A stretch of 64,000 nt of DNA from Zhengitettix transpicula (Eukaryota; Arthropoda; Insecta; Orthoptera; Tetrigidae): assembly GCA_037074705.1 (NCBI GenBank), contig CM073591.1, forward strand, positions 134,857,032 to 134,921,031, in the 5' to 3' direction. Made by a program: the position numbers and the translations under genes. The notes under the pieces are model-generated. The model was given only the letters and a program-made list of their open reading frames with translations. It made no database searches and was not told the DNA's origin. The first letter of the stretch is position 1. Every line of letters starts with the position of its first letter. Shown piece by piece: positions 9,783 through 21,476 of the stretch.

Positions 9783-10945
9783 TTAAAAAGTTAAACAAGA
9801 TACAGGACGAAGAACTTAGAATTATCTGAGGATGTCTAAGAATCACTCCAATAGACCGACTAAGAATCTAGAATATAGTTTCACCTCTGAAAATGAGAAG
9901 AAAACCAATACGGGAAGGTCTGCCTGTATAATCGCGGAATCTTCTAACGTACGTATGAGAAACTAGCTGATCCCTGACATCTTTGTAAACGATCCCACAC
10001 CTCCTCCTCTTCACTTCCACTCTGCCCTCAAAGATTTGACAAAGGCATAGACCGCAACGCCTCCCTCACGGTCCCTCCATGGAAACTTCATTGAATCACA
10101 ACAGACGACACCTCTCTGCTCAAATATGGCACAAATCTAGAAAGAACTTATTGCTCTCCAGGAGGACTATAGTTACCCCAGGATTACATACACTGACGCC
10201 TCCAGTTCAATAGGAGTAGGCTGCGCATTTGTCAATGCAGATACCTCCAGATTCACATCAATAGATAAGGAGGGAACTATAGCCACTGCTGAAACCTTAG
10301 CCCTATTCATGGCAACCAATTTCAGTGATAAAGTCTCTGTAAGAACACCGCCATTGTAACTGACTCCCTCGCCACCACCAGTTAACTAAAAAAAAACCAG
10401 TTCTGCAAGAAAGAAAAAATCAACTTAATTCAAGACATCAGATGCAGGAACAACCTAAACAAACCACGCTTCCGTGGATTCCCGCTCAGGTGTAACAGGA
10501 AACATGGAGGCTGACCAGCTTGCAAAGAGAAAGTCTTTTCAACAACTGACTATCCCTGAATGTACCAAAAAGGATGCCTCCGCAACCCTCTCTGACTACT
10601 TTGTAAAAATAAAGTCTTCCAACAGACCGTGAAGGGTTGTTGTTCAGTGAATTGAAGAGCTACTACGACATATCTCAGCCCAATAACATCTCAAGAAGGC
10701 AAAAAAAATAATATCAAGAGTTCGCACCTTACACACCAAATTAACCCATAATTTTCTTTTTTCTAGTTCACCACATCCTGAATGTACGCTCTGTGGGTCT
10801 GCATTAACGATAAAACACCTGTTTCAATGTCTACTGTACAACTGGTGTAGGAAAAAAAACTCGTACAATCCGTACCAGAAGAGCAATCTGCATATCGTCG
10901 TGTTCCTCGCAGACACAGAACTGGATAAAGAAATGTAACCCTCCA
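9783..10945 (+). pseudogene. I/Jockey-like LINE, reverse transcriptase end to zinc knuckle
   Basis: Parts of a LINE second open reading frame appear in order on the plus strand. The C-terminal reverse transcriptase region is at about 9785-9935 (LNKIQDEELRII, then RITPIDRLRI). An RNase H domain is at about 10185-10320 (YTDASSSIGVGCAFVNAD, then ATAETLALFMA; D of YTDAS is a catalytic position). A terminal CxxC-H-C knuckle is at about 10775-10850 (ECTLCGSALTIKHLFQCLLY). Many stops and frameshifts separate the blocks, so it is long dead. RNase H after the reverse transcriptase points to the I group or a relative. The upstream endonuclease was not found. Confidence 0.75.
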
Positions 10946-11084
10946 CAATTCCATACTAGAATTAACTATCTACACTAAGATTATGAATATGCTGTATTAT
11001 ATTATGTTTTGATCATTCATCTGCCATCAAGAGAAATATTGTTGACGCGACTTCAAACCATCCATAAAAACAAAACAAAAACAC

Positions 11085-11117
11085 GACGTTTCTTCTACAA
11101 TGCGTGGACTTCATCAG
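11085..11117 (-). ncRNA. Hammerhead-like remnant
   Basis: On the minus strand CTGATGA (11117-11111) is followed, about 18 bases later, by GAAACGTC (11092-11085). These are the two conserved boxes of a hammerhead ribozyme at a suitable distance. Stem II between them does not pair well, so activity is unlikely. The pattern again suggests a Penelope-like terminal sequence. Confidence 0.3.
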
Positions 11118-11399
11118 GTGGCGTTAACTCATTCACGAGATGTGAAAGAAACGTTCAGTTTGTATCGTAGTAATTTATCCTCTACGAATCTATACTGTCT
11201 GTATTTGGCCAATAACTAAACTCAATTAATTAATACGATTACTATTGCGTACATTTTCTAATAGTAATCGTATTAATTGCCAAGTTTTGTTCGCGGGATA
11301 TTAATAATGTGGAGAAAAAAAATTGAATCTAATATAAAACTATACACTTGCTTTGAAAAGTGAAAATCATGACGGGTAATGTTAAACTGGCTTCTAGAC

Positions 11400-11710
11400 A
11401 AAACAATAATATTTGTACAGAAAGGTCAGAGGCGTCGCGTTTCCGGCTCGATTTTGCATGTCTGACACGTAACACAATTTGAATGCTAATAGAAAATTAA
11501 TGCCTTGTCTTCCCTTAAACACAGTGCTGAGCATGAAAGTACTTTGTGATGGCGTCCATATGTTCGGTGGCTAGATCGATCATCACGAAATGAGAGTTTA
11601 ATTAAATTATATCGGTCGTCGCGCCGCTTCCCGGAGGCTAGCGGCAGCTGAGAGCCGTTGGTTCGCTACTTCACAGCAGCTGTTAACGGCCATAAATTCA
11701 CTACACGTTA
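11400..11710. promoter_or_regulatory. Candidate conserved noncoding island
   Basis: This is a balanced-composition island within AT-rich DNA, with no repeat signature or open frame. It contains homeodomain-type sites (GCTAATAG, AATTAATGCC, TTTAATTAAATTA) next to GC-rich blocks such as GGTCGTCGCGCCGCTTCCCG. An enhancer is possible; the evidence is composition and motif clustering only. Confidence 0.25.
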
Positions 11711-12254
11711 AACTTGTCGAACCACGCTTTATGAAGAAAGTCTGCCCTTAATACTCCACAGCAATTAAGTGTTGGTTAGTTCTTGTTGTAACGACCGGCG
11801 AGAAAGTGTAAGATTAATGGTGCTCATAAATTTAAGTTAATAGTTTACATCGATTTCAGTTAACAAAAGTTTCAGCAACAATGAAATGGTTGAAATTTCT
11901 GAAGATTTTTGTGGCTTCATTCTCAGGCTTTACAGCTGTTAATTTGCAAATGGTTTATAAACTTCAAAATAGATTCCGAGTGAAATTTGAGGCAATCTTA
12001 CATTACATACTAGAATATTGGAGGACGGTTGGAAAAGGCACTTTTAAGCTCTTAGAAACTTAGCTGCCAATAAAGAACGTCTTTAATGTTAAACTAAATT
12101 TGTTACGCCAAACCACGAAGACAATATTGTGTATGAACTTTAATATATTATTTTATAATGAATAATTTACAAATTTGATACAAATTTTTGTAAAACTTTA
12201 AGTCAAAGTCTATATAAATTACGTGTACGATAGCTATAGAACCACATTAAAGCC
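11711..12254. other. Intronic stretch
   Basis: AT-rich. The open frame at 11881-12063 (60 codons) has no recognisable domain and is probably chance. The repeated theme ATTTCTGAAGATTTTTGTGG, then TTCATTCTCAGGCTTTACAG is partly echoed at about 16770-16825, so this may be an old dispersed repeat. Confidence 0.3.
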
Positions 12255-12279
12255 TAGTACAGACTGTAAACAAATGTTT

Positions 12280-12680
12280 AGGATCAATATTGAACACTGC
12301 GTATAAACAAATTTGCGAAACATTTTGTCTCAACAATCCGTATAAATTGTTCCGCGTCCAGACTTAAAAGTCAGTGTTACGGCGTTACTCAAGTGATTAT
12401 CATGTCGAGGGAGATTATTGCAGGAATTTGTGCTATATAAAAAGAAGAAGATGATGGATACGGAAAGCACTAGTAGAAAGAACCAGTTATGGGAATGAGC
12501 TTCTGACAGTGCTAAAATTTGAAGACGGAGCAGGTTTGAAATATTCAGTGGATTCTGACAATAATCTTATTCCATAGAACATGGAAATGTCTTTACAGAA
12601 TATGTCTAGGAAGGCTGCAAGTGAAAACACAGGAAATTCGAAACGAGTTTCTGAATTATTTTATGTTTCTTGAAGATTAA
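12280..12680 (+). pseudogene. PIF/Harbinger transposase remnant, internally deleted
   Basis: Two ends of a Harbinger-type transposase can be read with frame changes. The start region at 12402-12530 (MSREIIAGICAI, then KEEDDGYGKH) resembles the acidic lead-in before the usual RRWWVRP block. The end region at 12560-12670 (NMSRKAASENTGN, then IRNEFLNYF) resembles the characteristic C-terminus, where a VR-EF--YF motif is the last conserved block. The catalytic middle is missing. Terminal repeats were not identified with confidence. Treat as a non-autonomous derivative. Confidence 0.45.
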
Positions 12681-13260
12681 ACCTACCTGTAAACTAATCT
12701 TTGACATTTTGTATTATTATTATTTATTGAGGTCTATTATGGTCGCGTCGACATCGTGGTCATTGGCGTCCCGTATTTTGTAATAATATTAAACGATATT
12801 AGAAAGGTTTTATTATTTACTTACGTCTTTTGTTTCATTCTCGCGAGTACTTCGAGTTCCTCTCGGTTCACTTTCTCGAAAAAGAAATAAAACGCGGCTC
12901 GAACCCAAACCAATTAAACTTCTTCTGTGAAGAACCACTTTTCATAGCATCTTGCAATTTTTTGTGTTCCCGTAGAAATTGGGGATTTTAGCGTGTGTAC
13001 TTTATTGTCAACTTCAGCAACAGTTACACCACATGATTGCGCATTATTTGGAAAATACGTTTCTAATATTAAAAAGAAAGAGAAATGAATAAGATGAAAG
13101 AAATAGATCAGCAAGTAGAATTTGGAAAAAAAGCTTCGAATAGAAAACAAAACAAAAAGATGGCAAGAAAAATTAGGAAGCCATTGTTTAGAATAGTAGT
13201 CACTGTTCGAAACGTTTTTATTATTCATCTTGATATATATTATTATTATTTTATAGTAAA
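12681..13260. other. Intronic stretch
   Basis: No gene. The short sequence GTGGTCATTGGCGTCC at about 12758 recurs with one change (GTGGTCATTAGCGTCC) at about 43570. Both sites are preceded by a TATTTAT-rich stretch and GTCGC, so this may be the end of an uncharacterised repeat. Confidence 0.3.
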
Positions 13261-13425
13261 AGGCTACATGAGGGTAATTCACGTGATAGCAACTCCTTTT
13301 AATAGCATAGGATGCGACTTGAAGGGGGATGCGGAAGGGCAGAGGAAGGTAGCCAAGAGTTAACTAGGGCCCCAAACTGTAGTATAAGGATCTTACCAGG
13401 AATTTGTCTAAAAGTGATGCAGGAC
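13261..13425. repeat. 165-bp direct repeat, copy 1
   Basis: Begins AGGCTACATGAGGGTAAT and ends AAAAGTGATGCAGGAC. It is highly similar to 13730-13894 and has the same 165-base length, with a 304-base unique segment between the two copies. See the findings for the miniature-LTR possibility. Confidence 0.85.
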
Positions 13426-13729
13426 AAACCCTAGAAAACCTGCATCAGGTACGTCGGGCAGTAGGTACTTCTCCGACGCCCTTCCGATGGCAGGAGTGGG
13501 GTTTTCTGTGGCGATGCAACATTCCATTCTCCGAGGCCCACCCAGTTTAGGAAGCAGCTGACCGACTATTCCAATGGGAGTCTTACCGTATGCCCAAGGT
13601 CTGCGACCGCGGAACATACATGTCTCAAAACAGGCCGAGGTGTCTCCGCTTGTGGTAACCTTAGTTCAAAAGCAGAGAGAGAAGATGGTATCCCCAAAGG
13701 TAGCCTCTCCGTCTCTTTTTTGGAATAAT
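13426..13729. other. 304-bp segment between direct repeats
   Basis: GC-richer sequence lying exactly between the two 165-bp repeats. Open frames on both strands match no protein I recognise. A primer-binding site and a clean polypurine tract are not evident, although GCAGAGAGAGAAGATGG lies 40-55 bases before the second repeat. Confidence 0.4.
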
Positions 13730-13894
13730 AGGCTACATGAGGGTAATACACTTGGTAGCAACTCCTTTTTAGTAACATAGGAAGGGATTTTAAGGGGGAT
13801 GCGGAAGGATAGAGGAAGGTAGCTAAGGGTTAACATAAAGGATGTGTGTAGTTTAAGGATACTACCCGGCATTCGCCTAAAAGTGATGCAGGAC
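13730..13894. repeat. 165-bp direct repeat, copy 2
   Basis: Second copy of the 13261-13425 repeat, diverged by roughly 15 percent by eye but equal in length. It shares AGGCTACATGAGGGTAAT, TAGCAACTCCTTTT, GGGGGATGCGGAAGG and AAAAGTGATGCAGGAC. Confidence 0.85.
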
Positions 13895-14097
13895 CTAAGT
13901 ATATTTCTTTTATCTTATCGGTTTCTATATCTGACTTTACTAAGAATTCCTTTTCCAGTTCTGTTATTCTTAAACTTAAACTTAAAACAATACAGGTAAT
14001 GGAAAACCTCACAATAATATGTACTAAGCAACTCATACGTTCCAAAGTTGCATACCCGCATCATTTTATTCAAAGACTTTCTATGTTTATTGTATTA

Positions 14098-15226
14098 GGG
14101 GAGACTGGGGCTGGTTGGCATAAGGAATATGTTGGCATTGTGTTTATTAATAATACCAGGGTCACTCTTGGCCGCTGGTGTTGACATCAGTAGAGATGTT
14201 TGCAGCATGCCCGATCTGACAAAAGATTTTCATTGAAATGGTGACAGTCGTTTGTTCAAGATAGGAGGAAAACTGATTTTGTCACGAATAAGTAAGAATT
14301 TGAATCCGTTTATTATTATTCTTCTGCCGCATGTCTTCATAATAAAGTCAAGTTTTGTATGGATTTAAAATCATTAGGTTTTGAGCTAACAACACGTATG
14401 TTGTTTTCAATTGCAGCTCATCACGAGTACTTGGAACCACCATGCTTGTCAGAAAATGCAGGTTGGCATTAAGAAGAAGGGGTTATAGTTGTCACAGGAA
14501 TTTGATGATGGTCAGGATGCGTCCAGCGTGGGAGACTTCGTTATTGTCAAATACATGTCCAGGCAATACCGTGGGAGGCTCACAGCCGTTGACAAAGATG
14601 AATTCGTGGTGGCAACAGTGGAAAAAATTTAACAACACTGGAGATGGACAGCACAAACAGATGAAATTTTGTACAACAAAAATGTGTTGTAAAAAAAAAG
14701 CTGGAGCCTCCAGTCATGATTTAATGACAACCACCTCTTTACAAAGTGTCTATATTCTGACTGTGTGCCTAGTGTATCCATAATGGAAAGTTGTTTGATT
14801 ATTTTACTGCTTAACTTCCACATTTGTAATTAGTTTCGGTTCATTAAATTGTGTTACTTGAGTTTTGTTATTTTATTATAGTCTATTTTTTAAAAAAGTT
14901 GTCCTCATGTATTCTTCTTTAATAGAGGATGTGCGTTCTTTTTTGCGTTCAAAAGCTTGAATAGAGGGGATAAATTGATTTTTTACACGAGTGCCAACAT
15001 ACCCCACGCTCTGTTCCAATTAGCTCCAACAAGAGGCTTGTTGGCATTGTGTGATTTCACGTAACGATTTTTTTTTTAAAAAAAGGATAACATATTTTGG
15101 AACAATTATCAATGGAGTTAGAGGCCTAAGACATGTATTGTACACAATCATTTGCGAATATTGTTATATCTCTAACCAAAAAATTAGAAAAAACTAAAAA
15201 CTATATCAACTAGTCCCAGTCTCCCC
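14098..15226 (+). mobile_element. Pogo/Tigger-like DNA transposon, deleted
   Basis: The termini are inverted: GGGGAGACTGGGGCTGGTTG at the left, and on the opposite strand GGGGAGACTGGGACTAGTTG at the right. A TA duplication flanks both sides (14096-14097 and 15227-15228). At 1,129 bp it is shorter than an autonomous copy, and only the 3' end of a coding region is left (14501-14692). The motif GTTGGCATTGTG recurs just inside both ends. TA target and the residual C-terminal protein favour the pogo group of Tc1/mariner elements. Confidence 0.75.
14501..14692 (+). pseudogene. C-terminal fragment of pogo-type transposase
   Basis: One frame reads SSVGDFVIVKYMSRQYRG, then KDEFVVATVEKI, a stop, and in the same frame QHWRWTAQTDEILYNKNVL before a second stop. 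The DFV-VKY---YRG---V pattern followed by W-W----D-I-Y is the C-terminal tail seen in Tigger/Jerky-like transposases. The DDE core is gone and the tail has an internal stop, so it cannot encode an active enzyme. Confidence 0.55.
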
Positions 15227-15228
15227 TA

Positions 15229-17840
15229 CTGTTATAAATGTGATGAACTGGCTGGAATGTGACCTTAATTACAGCTAAGAGACAGACAAGCAGTGAAGCC
15301 AATATGTTAGCACGCTACTCGGTGTATGCAATTTAGTCACTATAAATTTAACTAAATAGAAATAAGCAGACCGGCAGGACCGTAGTAGTAGGAATTAGGC
15401 TCAACGAATACAGAATAATTTGAATGACTCTTTCAATAGATTTGAAATACAATCAGGAAACGACCGACTCAGAGTCATCGACACTAAAACAGTAAAATTA
15501 TCTCTGCAACGCTCGAGAGAAGATTTACGAAAAAATAAATTATTTAGAAGTGTAACTATATAAATTAAAATTCAATAAAAAATTCTTTTATAAGTTTTGG
15601 TTCACAAAATAAGTTGTCGAAGTCTGTGACGATGCGTAAATAAGTAAAATTCATACATTAACTGATTGTCTCTCGCATATTAGCGAACCTAAAATTAGTG
15701 TTAGGAAAACTAAATAATTGCTCAATGAATATATATATATATAAGGTGACGTGATAGTATTATAAAATAAGCGTATTAGACTAATATGTTTGCCTGAGAC
15801 TGCATATAGGTATATCAGAAACTTTAATACTGTAGGCCGGTGGAGTAAACAAGCTTACGTGTGAACTATATAAATGTTATTTAAGTATAATAACTTAGGT
15901 TAGGTAACGAACCAGTATTTGGACACAAAGTTAAGATAATTGGACGATAAACAAGCCAAATTCTTAATTGGTCGCTATTTTTGGGAAATCTAGAAGAGAA
16001 ACAGGATGAAAGTCACACAAGAGATAAAAAAAGATCGTTAGCGGCCATGAGGATGTTCATATGGTTGGTGGAACAAGAATATTCAAAAGGCGGCATGAGT
16101 AACAGAATAAAGGCAGCAAAATTTACAAAAGTAGGAGGAAAATAAAATGCTAGTACATAAGGACGGTAGATACGACAGAAAAGATGCATTCAAAAAGTAA
16201 CAGTTATAATTGTATAATGTTTATGAAAATGTCGGTTTAAAATACGAATAAGGCAAACCTTTCGGAATTAATACAACTGATGCAGAAGTTGACGTTTGAC
16301 GTGGCTGGGGATCAAAAAACGATTTTAATTTGTATTTAATCGCACCGATGAGAATTCAATGTTCTATCACAATGAATGAAATTGTGATGTTTACTTGTTA
16401 ATTAACTTCTGCAGTGAAGGCCTCAGCTCTCATAACATAACACCCAATGGACACATTAATAACAATTTCATGAAAGGCTAGGTTCATTAATACGCGAGTT
16501 TGGAGATATTTTAAAGCTATTTAGGTATAGAATTGCAAAGGTAAATATTGAAGTTTAAATAATATATTTATCAGTGCAAATTAAATTTTGGTTACGTTTT
16601 ACTGAAGAGTATATATATATGTATGTATGTATAAAGTAAATATTATGAGAGTTTCAAGCACGGTTGCGCCTCTGTATTATGAAATCTATTAAAGTTTCTT
16701 CTTCGGATAATGGAGCGGAATTTAATGAAGCCCATAAATTTAAATTCATAGCGATTTCACTATACAAAAATTTTGTTGAAGATTTTTGAAATTTTAGAAC
16801 ATTTATTCTTAGGCTTTACAGGTGTACCGTATTAACGAAAGGAATGTATAATAATAACTATATAAAAATGGTGTTGGTGGAGAATACTGCAAAGTCGTTT
16901 ATATAAATTTTGTTAGTAATTATAATTTTTTAGATATTGCTAATATATAAAACGGATAAAATTTTGAAAACGAACACGCAGCCACATTAATACCCTTATT
17001 CAGGACAGATGCCATGGCCATTCACTTCAGATAGGAAATTTCCAGATATATTACTAAGGTCTTTTATGAAACATCAAATGATAGAAACATTTTACTTCGT
17101 TTAATTTTGGAGTACACTTTTTGATGAAAAAGAATTTTCAACGAAGCCGCGAGATGTTTAAATAATAAATTAATTTAATTTGTATCAATGATATTTCGAT
17201 TTTTTTATGTTAATGTTGTTTTTAAATTATATATACCGGTTAAATAAACTTGAAAACTTACATTTAAAGAGTTGAGTAAATTAAATATCAAATAAATAAA
17301 TACCGTGAAGTTCTCATAACTGTTTGAATTGAAATAGAAAAATAGTAAGGATGATATTTTTCGGTGATTATCTTTCATTTGCAATATGTTGAAGTACTAT
17401 TAATGATTAGGGAAAAATAGTTTAAATTAATTGGAAGGACTTAAAATAACTTTCAAATTGCAAAAAAATATTTGTTTGTAAATCAGACTATTTTTTTGAT
17501 AGTTTATGAAACATATTCACGTCTCTATAGTAATTTTAATGAATACAAAAACTATTAGAGGTTTCGCATTATGTAGTATTAATTTATAAGAAATTGTGGA
17601 ATTTCTATGAAGTAAGAGAATATTGAATAATTGATACTTTATAAAATAGATGAAAAAAATTGTCAGTAATTTATTAATTGTAAATATATATTTAATTGTA
17701 CGTATATTTAATTGTTTTTGTTAATAAACAATTTTCTGACACAAGGCCGTTTTTTAATTTATTTACAAACCGATTCTGTAATTACTTATTTATTGCAATA
17801 ACACGAAATGTACTATAAAATGAAAAACAGGCACGAGAAG
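15229..17840. other. AT-rich intronic stretch
   Basis: No gene or intact transposon was recognised. A short inverted pair (GCAGAAGTT near 16280 and AACTTCTGC near 16405) encloses about 125 bases, possibly a decayed foldback. A small TA/TATG simple repeat is at about 16611-16631. Confidence 0.4.
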
Positions 17841-18540
17841 TATGTGGCTGGATTTGGCGCTGACTGGGGGCACCCACGAAGCTCAATTTTCTAATATGAT
17901 TGCTGATAAATGTGATAATGGTCTGGTCCCCATCGTTTCGCTGTCAGTTCTCTTTAAAGCTCAGCATGTGATGTTCTCACATGGCTGGCCATTTATTACG
18001 CTACGTTGCTATGGATACACATTACAATGTATCGAAAGCCACGCTAGCGTAGTGCTCCACCCCCGTGTTCTTGGATTGCAGAGTACGGCTACCCAGCCTT
18101 GGAAATGTTGAGAGAGGAAAAAAGGGATGAGTAGGAAAATGGAGGTCAGACTCGAGAGGTGGATAAGGAAGGGGAGAAGTTCCTTTCGGACCCCACCGAG
18201 TTTTCTTCGGAAGTGCGCGCCAAGTAAATATCGAGGTTCCATTTGCGGGCAAATGTATTTCTTTCTCCGAGTTGAGATTCAAGTCAGAATATTTAAGGTT
18301 GCGTCTAATTTCCGTAACTCTCCCTCCCGCGCTTCTCGCCTCTTTGGTTACTGAATTTCCTGACTTTGCCTCCGTATTTCGAGACTCTTCTGCCGGCATT
18401 CACTTATTCTTAATATTTTGTTCTAGTCATCTCGTGAGATCTATTATCACAAAAAATGAAATAAATAGAAAACTTTTAGGAATTCATTACTCAGATTATA
18501 CTGGTGCGCTGGAAGTGTCCCGAGAAAGTTTATAAACAAA
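17841..18540. other. GC-richer intronic island
   Basis: Composition is balanced and several frames are open on both strands, none with a recognisable domain. No splice pair was found that would make a Syt7-compatible exon. It may be an old repeat or a regulatory region. I could not decide. Confidence 0.3.
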
Positions 18541-18840
18541 TATTTGATAAAACGATGACGTAGTTAGTAAATGTCACTTTACCATTGATTTAATAATGTT
18601 AGATATTTTTGTAACCAAAAATGTTACTTAACATTTTAGTAAATGTTACAGAACAGTTTATTGGTTGAAACAAACGTTTCAGTGTCAAGTTGGCTGTTGT
18701 TATTTATGTCCATATTGAAAATCCCAACATGTATCCATAAAATGTAAAACTACACAGGAACAATGTGGCAGCAACAACTTTCCAGGCGTGTTTAATGTTA
18801 GGTTAATTCGATATTATTCTGCAAACTTCTATTTTAAAAT

Positions 18841-19148
18841 CCATATTAAACTTGAAAGAAAACGCTTTTTTAATTTTAAAGTCTTTATTTATTGATAAAA
18901 CCAATATTGCCAATAAATTTTAGAAGCTTTCGGCTTATTCGCCATATTCATCTTAAAATTTATATCAGGATCTTACATTTTATTTCATACATTTATATGA
19001 TGCTCAAACTCCATGCGTATGTAAATTTGAAGATGAATATGGCTGAATAAGCCGAAAGCTTCTAAACCTGACTGACAGAATATTGGTTTTGTCAACAAAT
19101 AAAGACTGTAAAATCTAAAATAGGTTTTACTTCAAGTTTAATATGGAT
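18841..19148. repeat. Long palindrome, arms of about 120 bp
   Basis: Left arm 18841-18961 and right arm 19022-19148 are inverted copies with scattered differences and a 60-base spacer. Shared blocks include CCATATTAAACTTGAA, AGTCTTTATTT, CCAATATT and AGAAGCTTTCGGCTTATTC. The AGCCGAAAGCTTCT motif resembles the untranslated ends of retroelements, but the whole could also be a foldback DNA element. No clear target duplication. Confidence 0.7.
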
Positions 19149-19620
19149 AATAAATAATACATACAGCCGTCATTATAATACCAAGTGATTCTCATTTAAA
19201 ATTATTATTAACTATGAGTATATGAAATTGAATGACATACACCGCTATTAAATAAAATATTATTGTATGCAGAAGATCTTATATGTTACAAAAAGTTTCC
19301 TGAAAATAAGCTACCTTTTTATTATCTACAATAAATTAATAAATCTGCAGAATACTAAAATTTAGAGTATGTAAACGATAAAAAGGTCACGGAATCTATA
19401 GAGAAATTATTGGATTTAATTATACATTACGTTCTTATTGTACAAGCAGATTTTAATAAAATTTGGTTTTAAGAGGTGGCGAAGAAAAGTTACTGTAATA
19501 GTATTTGAAAGACTATATACAAGTATTAAAGGAGACAGAGTATGACATAATTTAAATAGATTTTAAATATAATGAGGAAATTACAAATAAAGTAAAATTA
19601 TTGTAATAGAAAGTGTATTT

Positions 19621-19770
19621 AAATGAGATATAATACGTCGGTATAAAATTTAATAATTAGATGAAATAGCCAAATACAGACAAAATTAAGTGATGATATA
19701 AATATAAATGGTATTAATATCATCGCTTAATTTTGTCTGTATTTGGCTATTTCATCTAATTATTAGCAAG
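19621..19770. repeat. Palindromic MITE, copy A
   Basis: Arms 19651-19699 and 19717-19765 are inverted copies with a single mismatch over 49 bases (TAATAATTAGATGAAATAGC, then CAAATACAGACAAAATTAAG, and so on), separated by 17 bases. The left flank TAATACGTCGGTATAAA also occurs, inverted, beside the related element at 46016-46290, so both belong to one family. Confidence 0.8.
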
Positions 19771-20769
19771 TATTTTGTTACTTAATTTTCCGAACGATTG
19801 ATTCGGAAGCTAAATGATAAAGGAAAACGGAAATTAAACGAGTAACTAACGGAAAATAGAGATTATAAAATGATAAAGCAAGAAATAGCAAACCAATACA
19901 AATTGAAGAAAGTAGAAATGCTACGATAATCAACGTAAATTCTGAACTATCTAACAAAACACTAACTTAATTAAAAGAAAACTAGGGTTTCTAACTAGTT
20001 AGATAGAACCATAATATTATCATACGGTGACGTTCATATCATCTATAGTCTGTAATTTTTTAATTTCTCACTTTTCAATTAAACTTGCCATCAAACAAAA
20101 TAATAATTTTATAAATCTTATATTCTACCCTACTATACATCTTTTCACTCCAAATAAAATCATAATTTTGAAATTTGTAATATAAAAATTATTTACAGAT
20201 GCACAAGGAAGTTCTTTTAATTGATCCAAAGATCCTATTAATAAATTTGGAAACATTTTATTATTGCAATTGTAATTGTTGCTATATAGATCATCCTAAA
20301 CGATTTTTTAAAAATACGTATTTAGGAATTATTTTTAATGTGAAACATCCAGAAGATACACAATCAGCTGTGACGAATTTTAACTGGACTTATTGGCCGA
20401 CTGAAGAATATGTCAACGTTTAAAGTGAATATCATTTTATTATCTGTGATTCTATTTATCAAAACAAATTCTTCTTCTATTGATAAACAAAGTGATACAT
20501 AGAAACATCTATAACCCCTTAAATTAACGATGAACTCTTTTTAACAGTTTTTCTATTCAGTGTATCGTAACCAGTTGTAGTTCATATTTATATCAGGAAA
20601 TACCTGATGAAGAAAGGTAGTGTCAGTTTCTAATTTATCACAATTTTTTTGTTTCAATGATGAATTATAAAAAATCTACAGAAAGCATATAAAAGACTTT
20701 TAAAATTATAGAATATTATCTACTAGTAATGTATTAATTTGTTTAACGTAGACATATGAGAAAATACTA
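19771..20769. other. AT-rich intronic stretch
   Basis: No supported feature. The 74-codon frame at about 20199-20423 has no recognisable motif and no splice context matching Syt7. Confidence 0.4.
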
Positions 20770-20990
20770 TTATTATTGTGGTTAATTATTCGTCTAGACA
20801 TTTACAGGACACGGCAAGCGACGCCCGTCACTTCTAGGTTGGCGTGTGAATTTGTGCGTACCAGATGCAATTAGCAGACAAAGCTGACCTTTCTGTGATG
20901 TAACCGCTTGGAGATGCTCGCGATCCCGGAGTGACGGTTTCTCGGGGGACGGCTTTGGCATACAGATAAATTAGTAGCACTTCATTATAT
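20770..20990. promoter_or_regulatory. Candidate regulatory island near the C2A exon
   Basis: A compact GC-rich block in AT-rich DNA lies about 490 bases downstream, in gene orientation, of the C2A exon. It contains CAATTAGC and AAATTAGTAG homeobox-type sites and unique blocks such as GGCAAGCGACGCCCGTCAC and GATCCCGGAGTGACGG. There is no repeat signature or coherent frame. Possibly an intronic enhancer or splicing regulator; inference only. Confidence 0.25.
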
Positions 20991-21476
20991 ACCTATTGGA
21001 CACACTTAAATTGCCACTGAGCAACCAACGATTAAACAACTTATCTTTTTGTTCAGAAAAAATAATTTCTTTTTGAATTTTGACTCAGCTGTGTAGTTAC
21101 GAGTAATATCGGAAAGTTCACAGATCATATTTGATTCAGAAATTCCTCTTAGAATTTATAAAGCAGAAGGAAACGAAAAAAACAACGAATCAGCACGGAA
21201 TCAAAATTTAATTAATGTGCTTAAAAAATATACTTAAAATGAAGGCATTAATGCGCTTAACATTACTGATATAAATACTGCACTTCAGGTGCATAAAATA
21301 AAATTCATAGCGTTATGGCATCGTCAGTATTATTTAAATAAATTAACAATAATTGATTAATAATGAAGCTTTAGTAAATTCTGCAAATCTAACACATTAA
21401 TAGTAATGATGAAAATATTTTCCCAAATTCTCCTGTTTTAACTAGTTGACTGAATGGTTAAGAAGAAAATACTAAC

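Noticed and set aside
14442..14783. The 113-codon frame as a host gene
   Set aside because: It lies inside a TA-flanked transposon and in a different frame from the recognisable transposase tail.
1..21476. Remaining C2A and C2B exons of Syt7 downstream of 21477
   Set aside because: I looked for the usual blocks around the calcium-binding loops and the WNETF-type motif on the minus strand and did not find them. They are probably outside the window.
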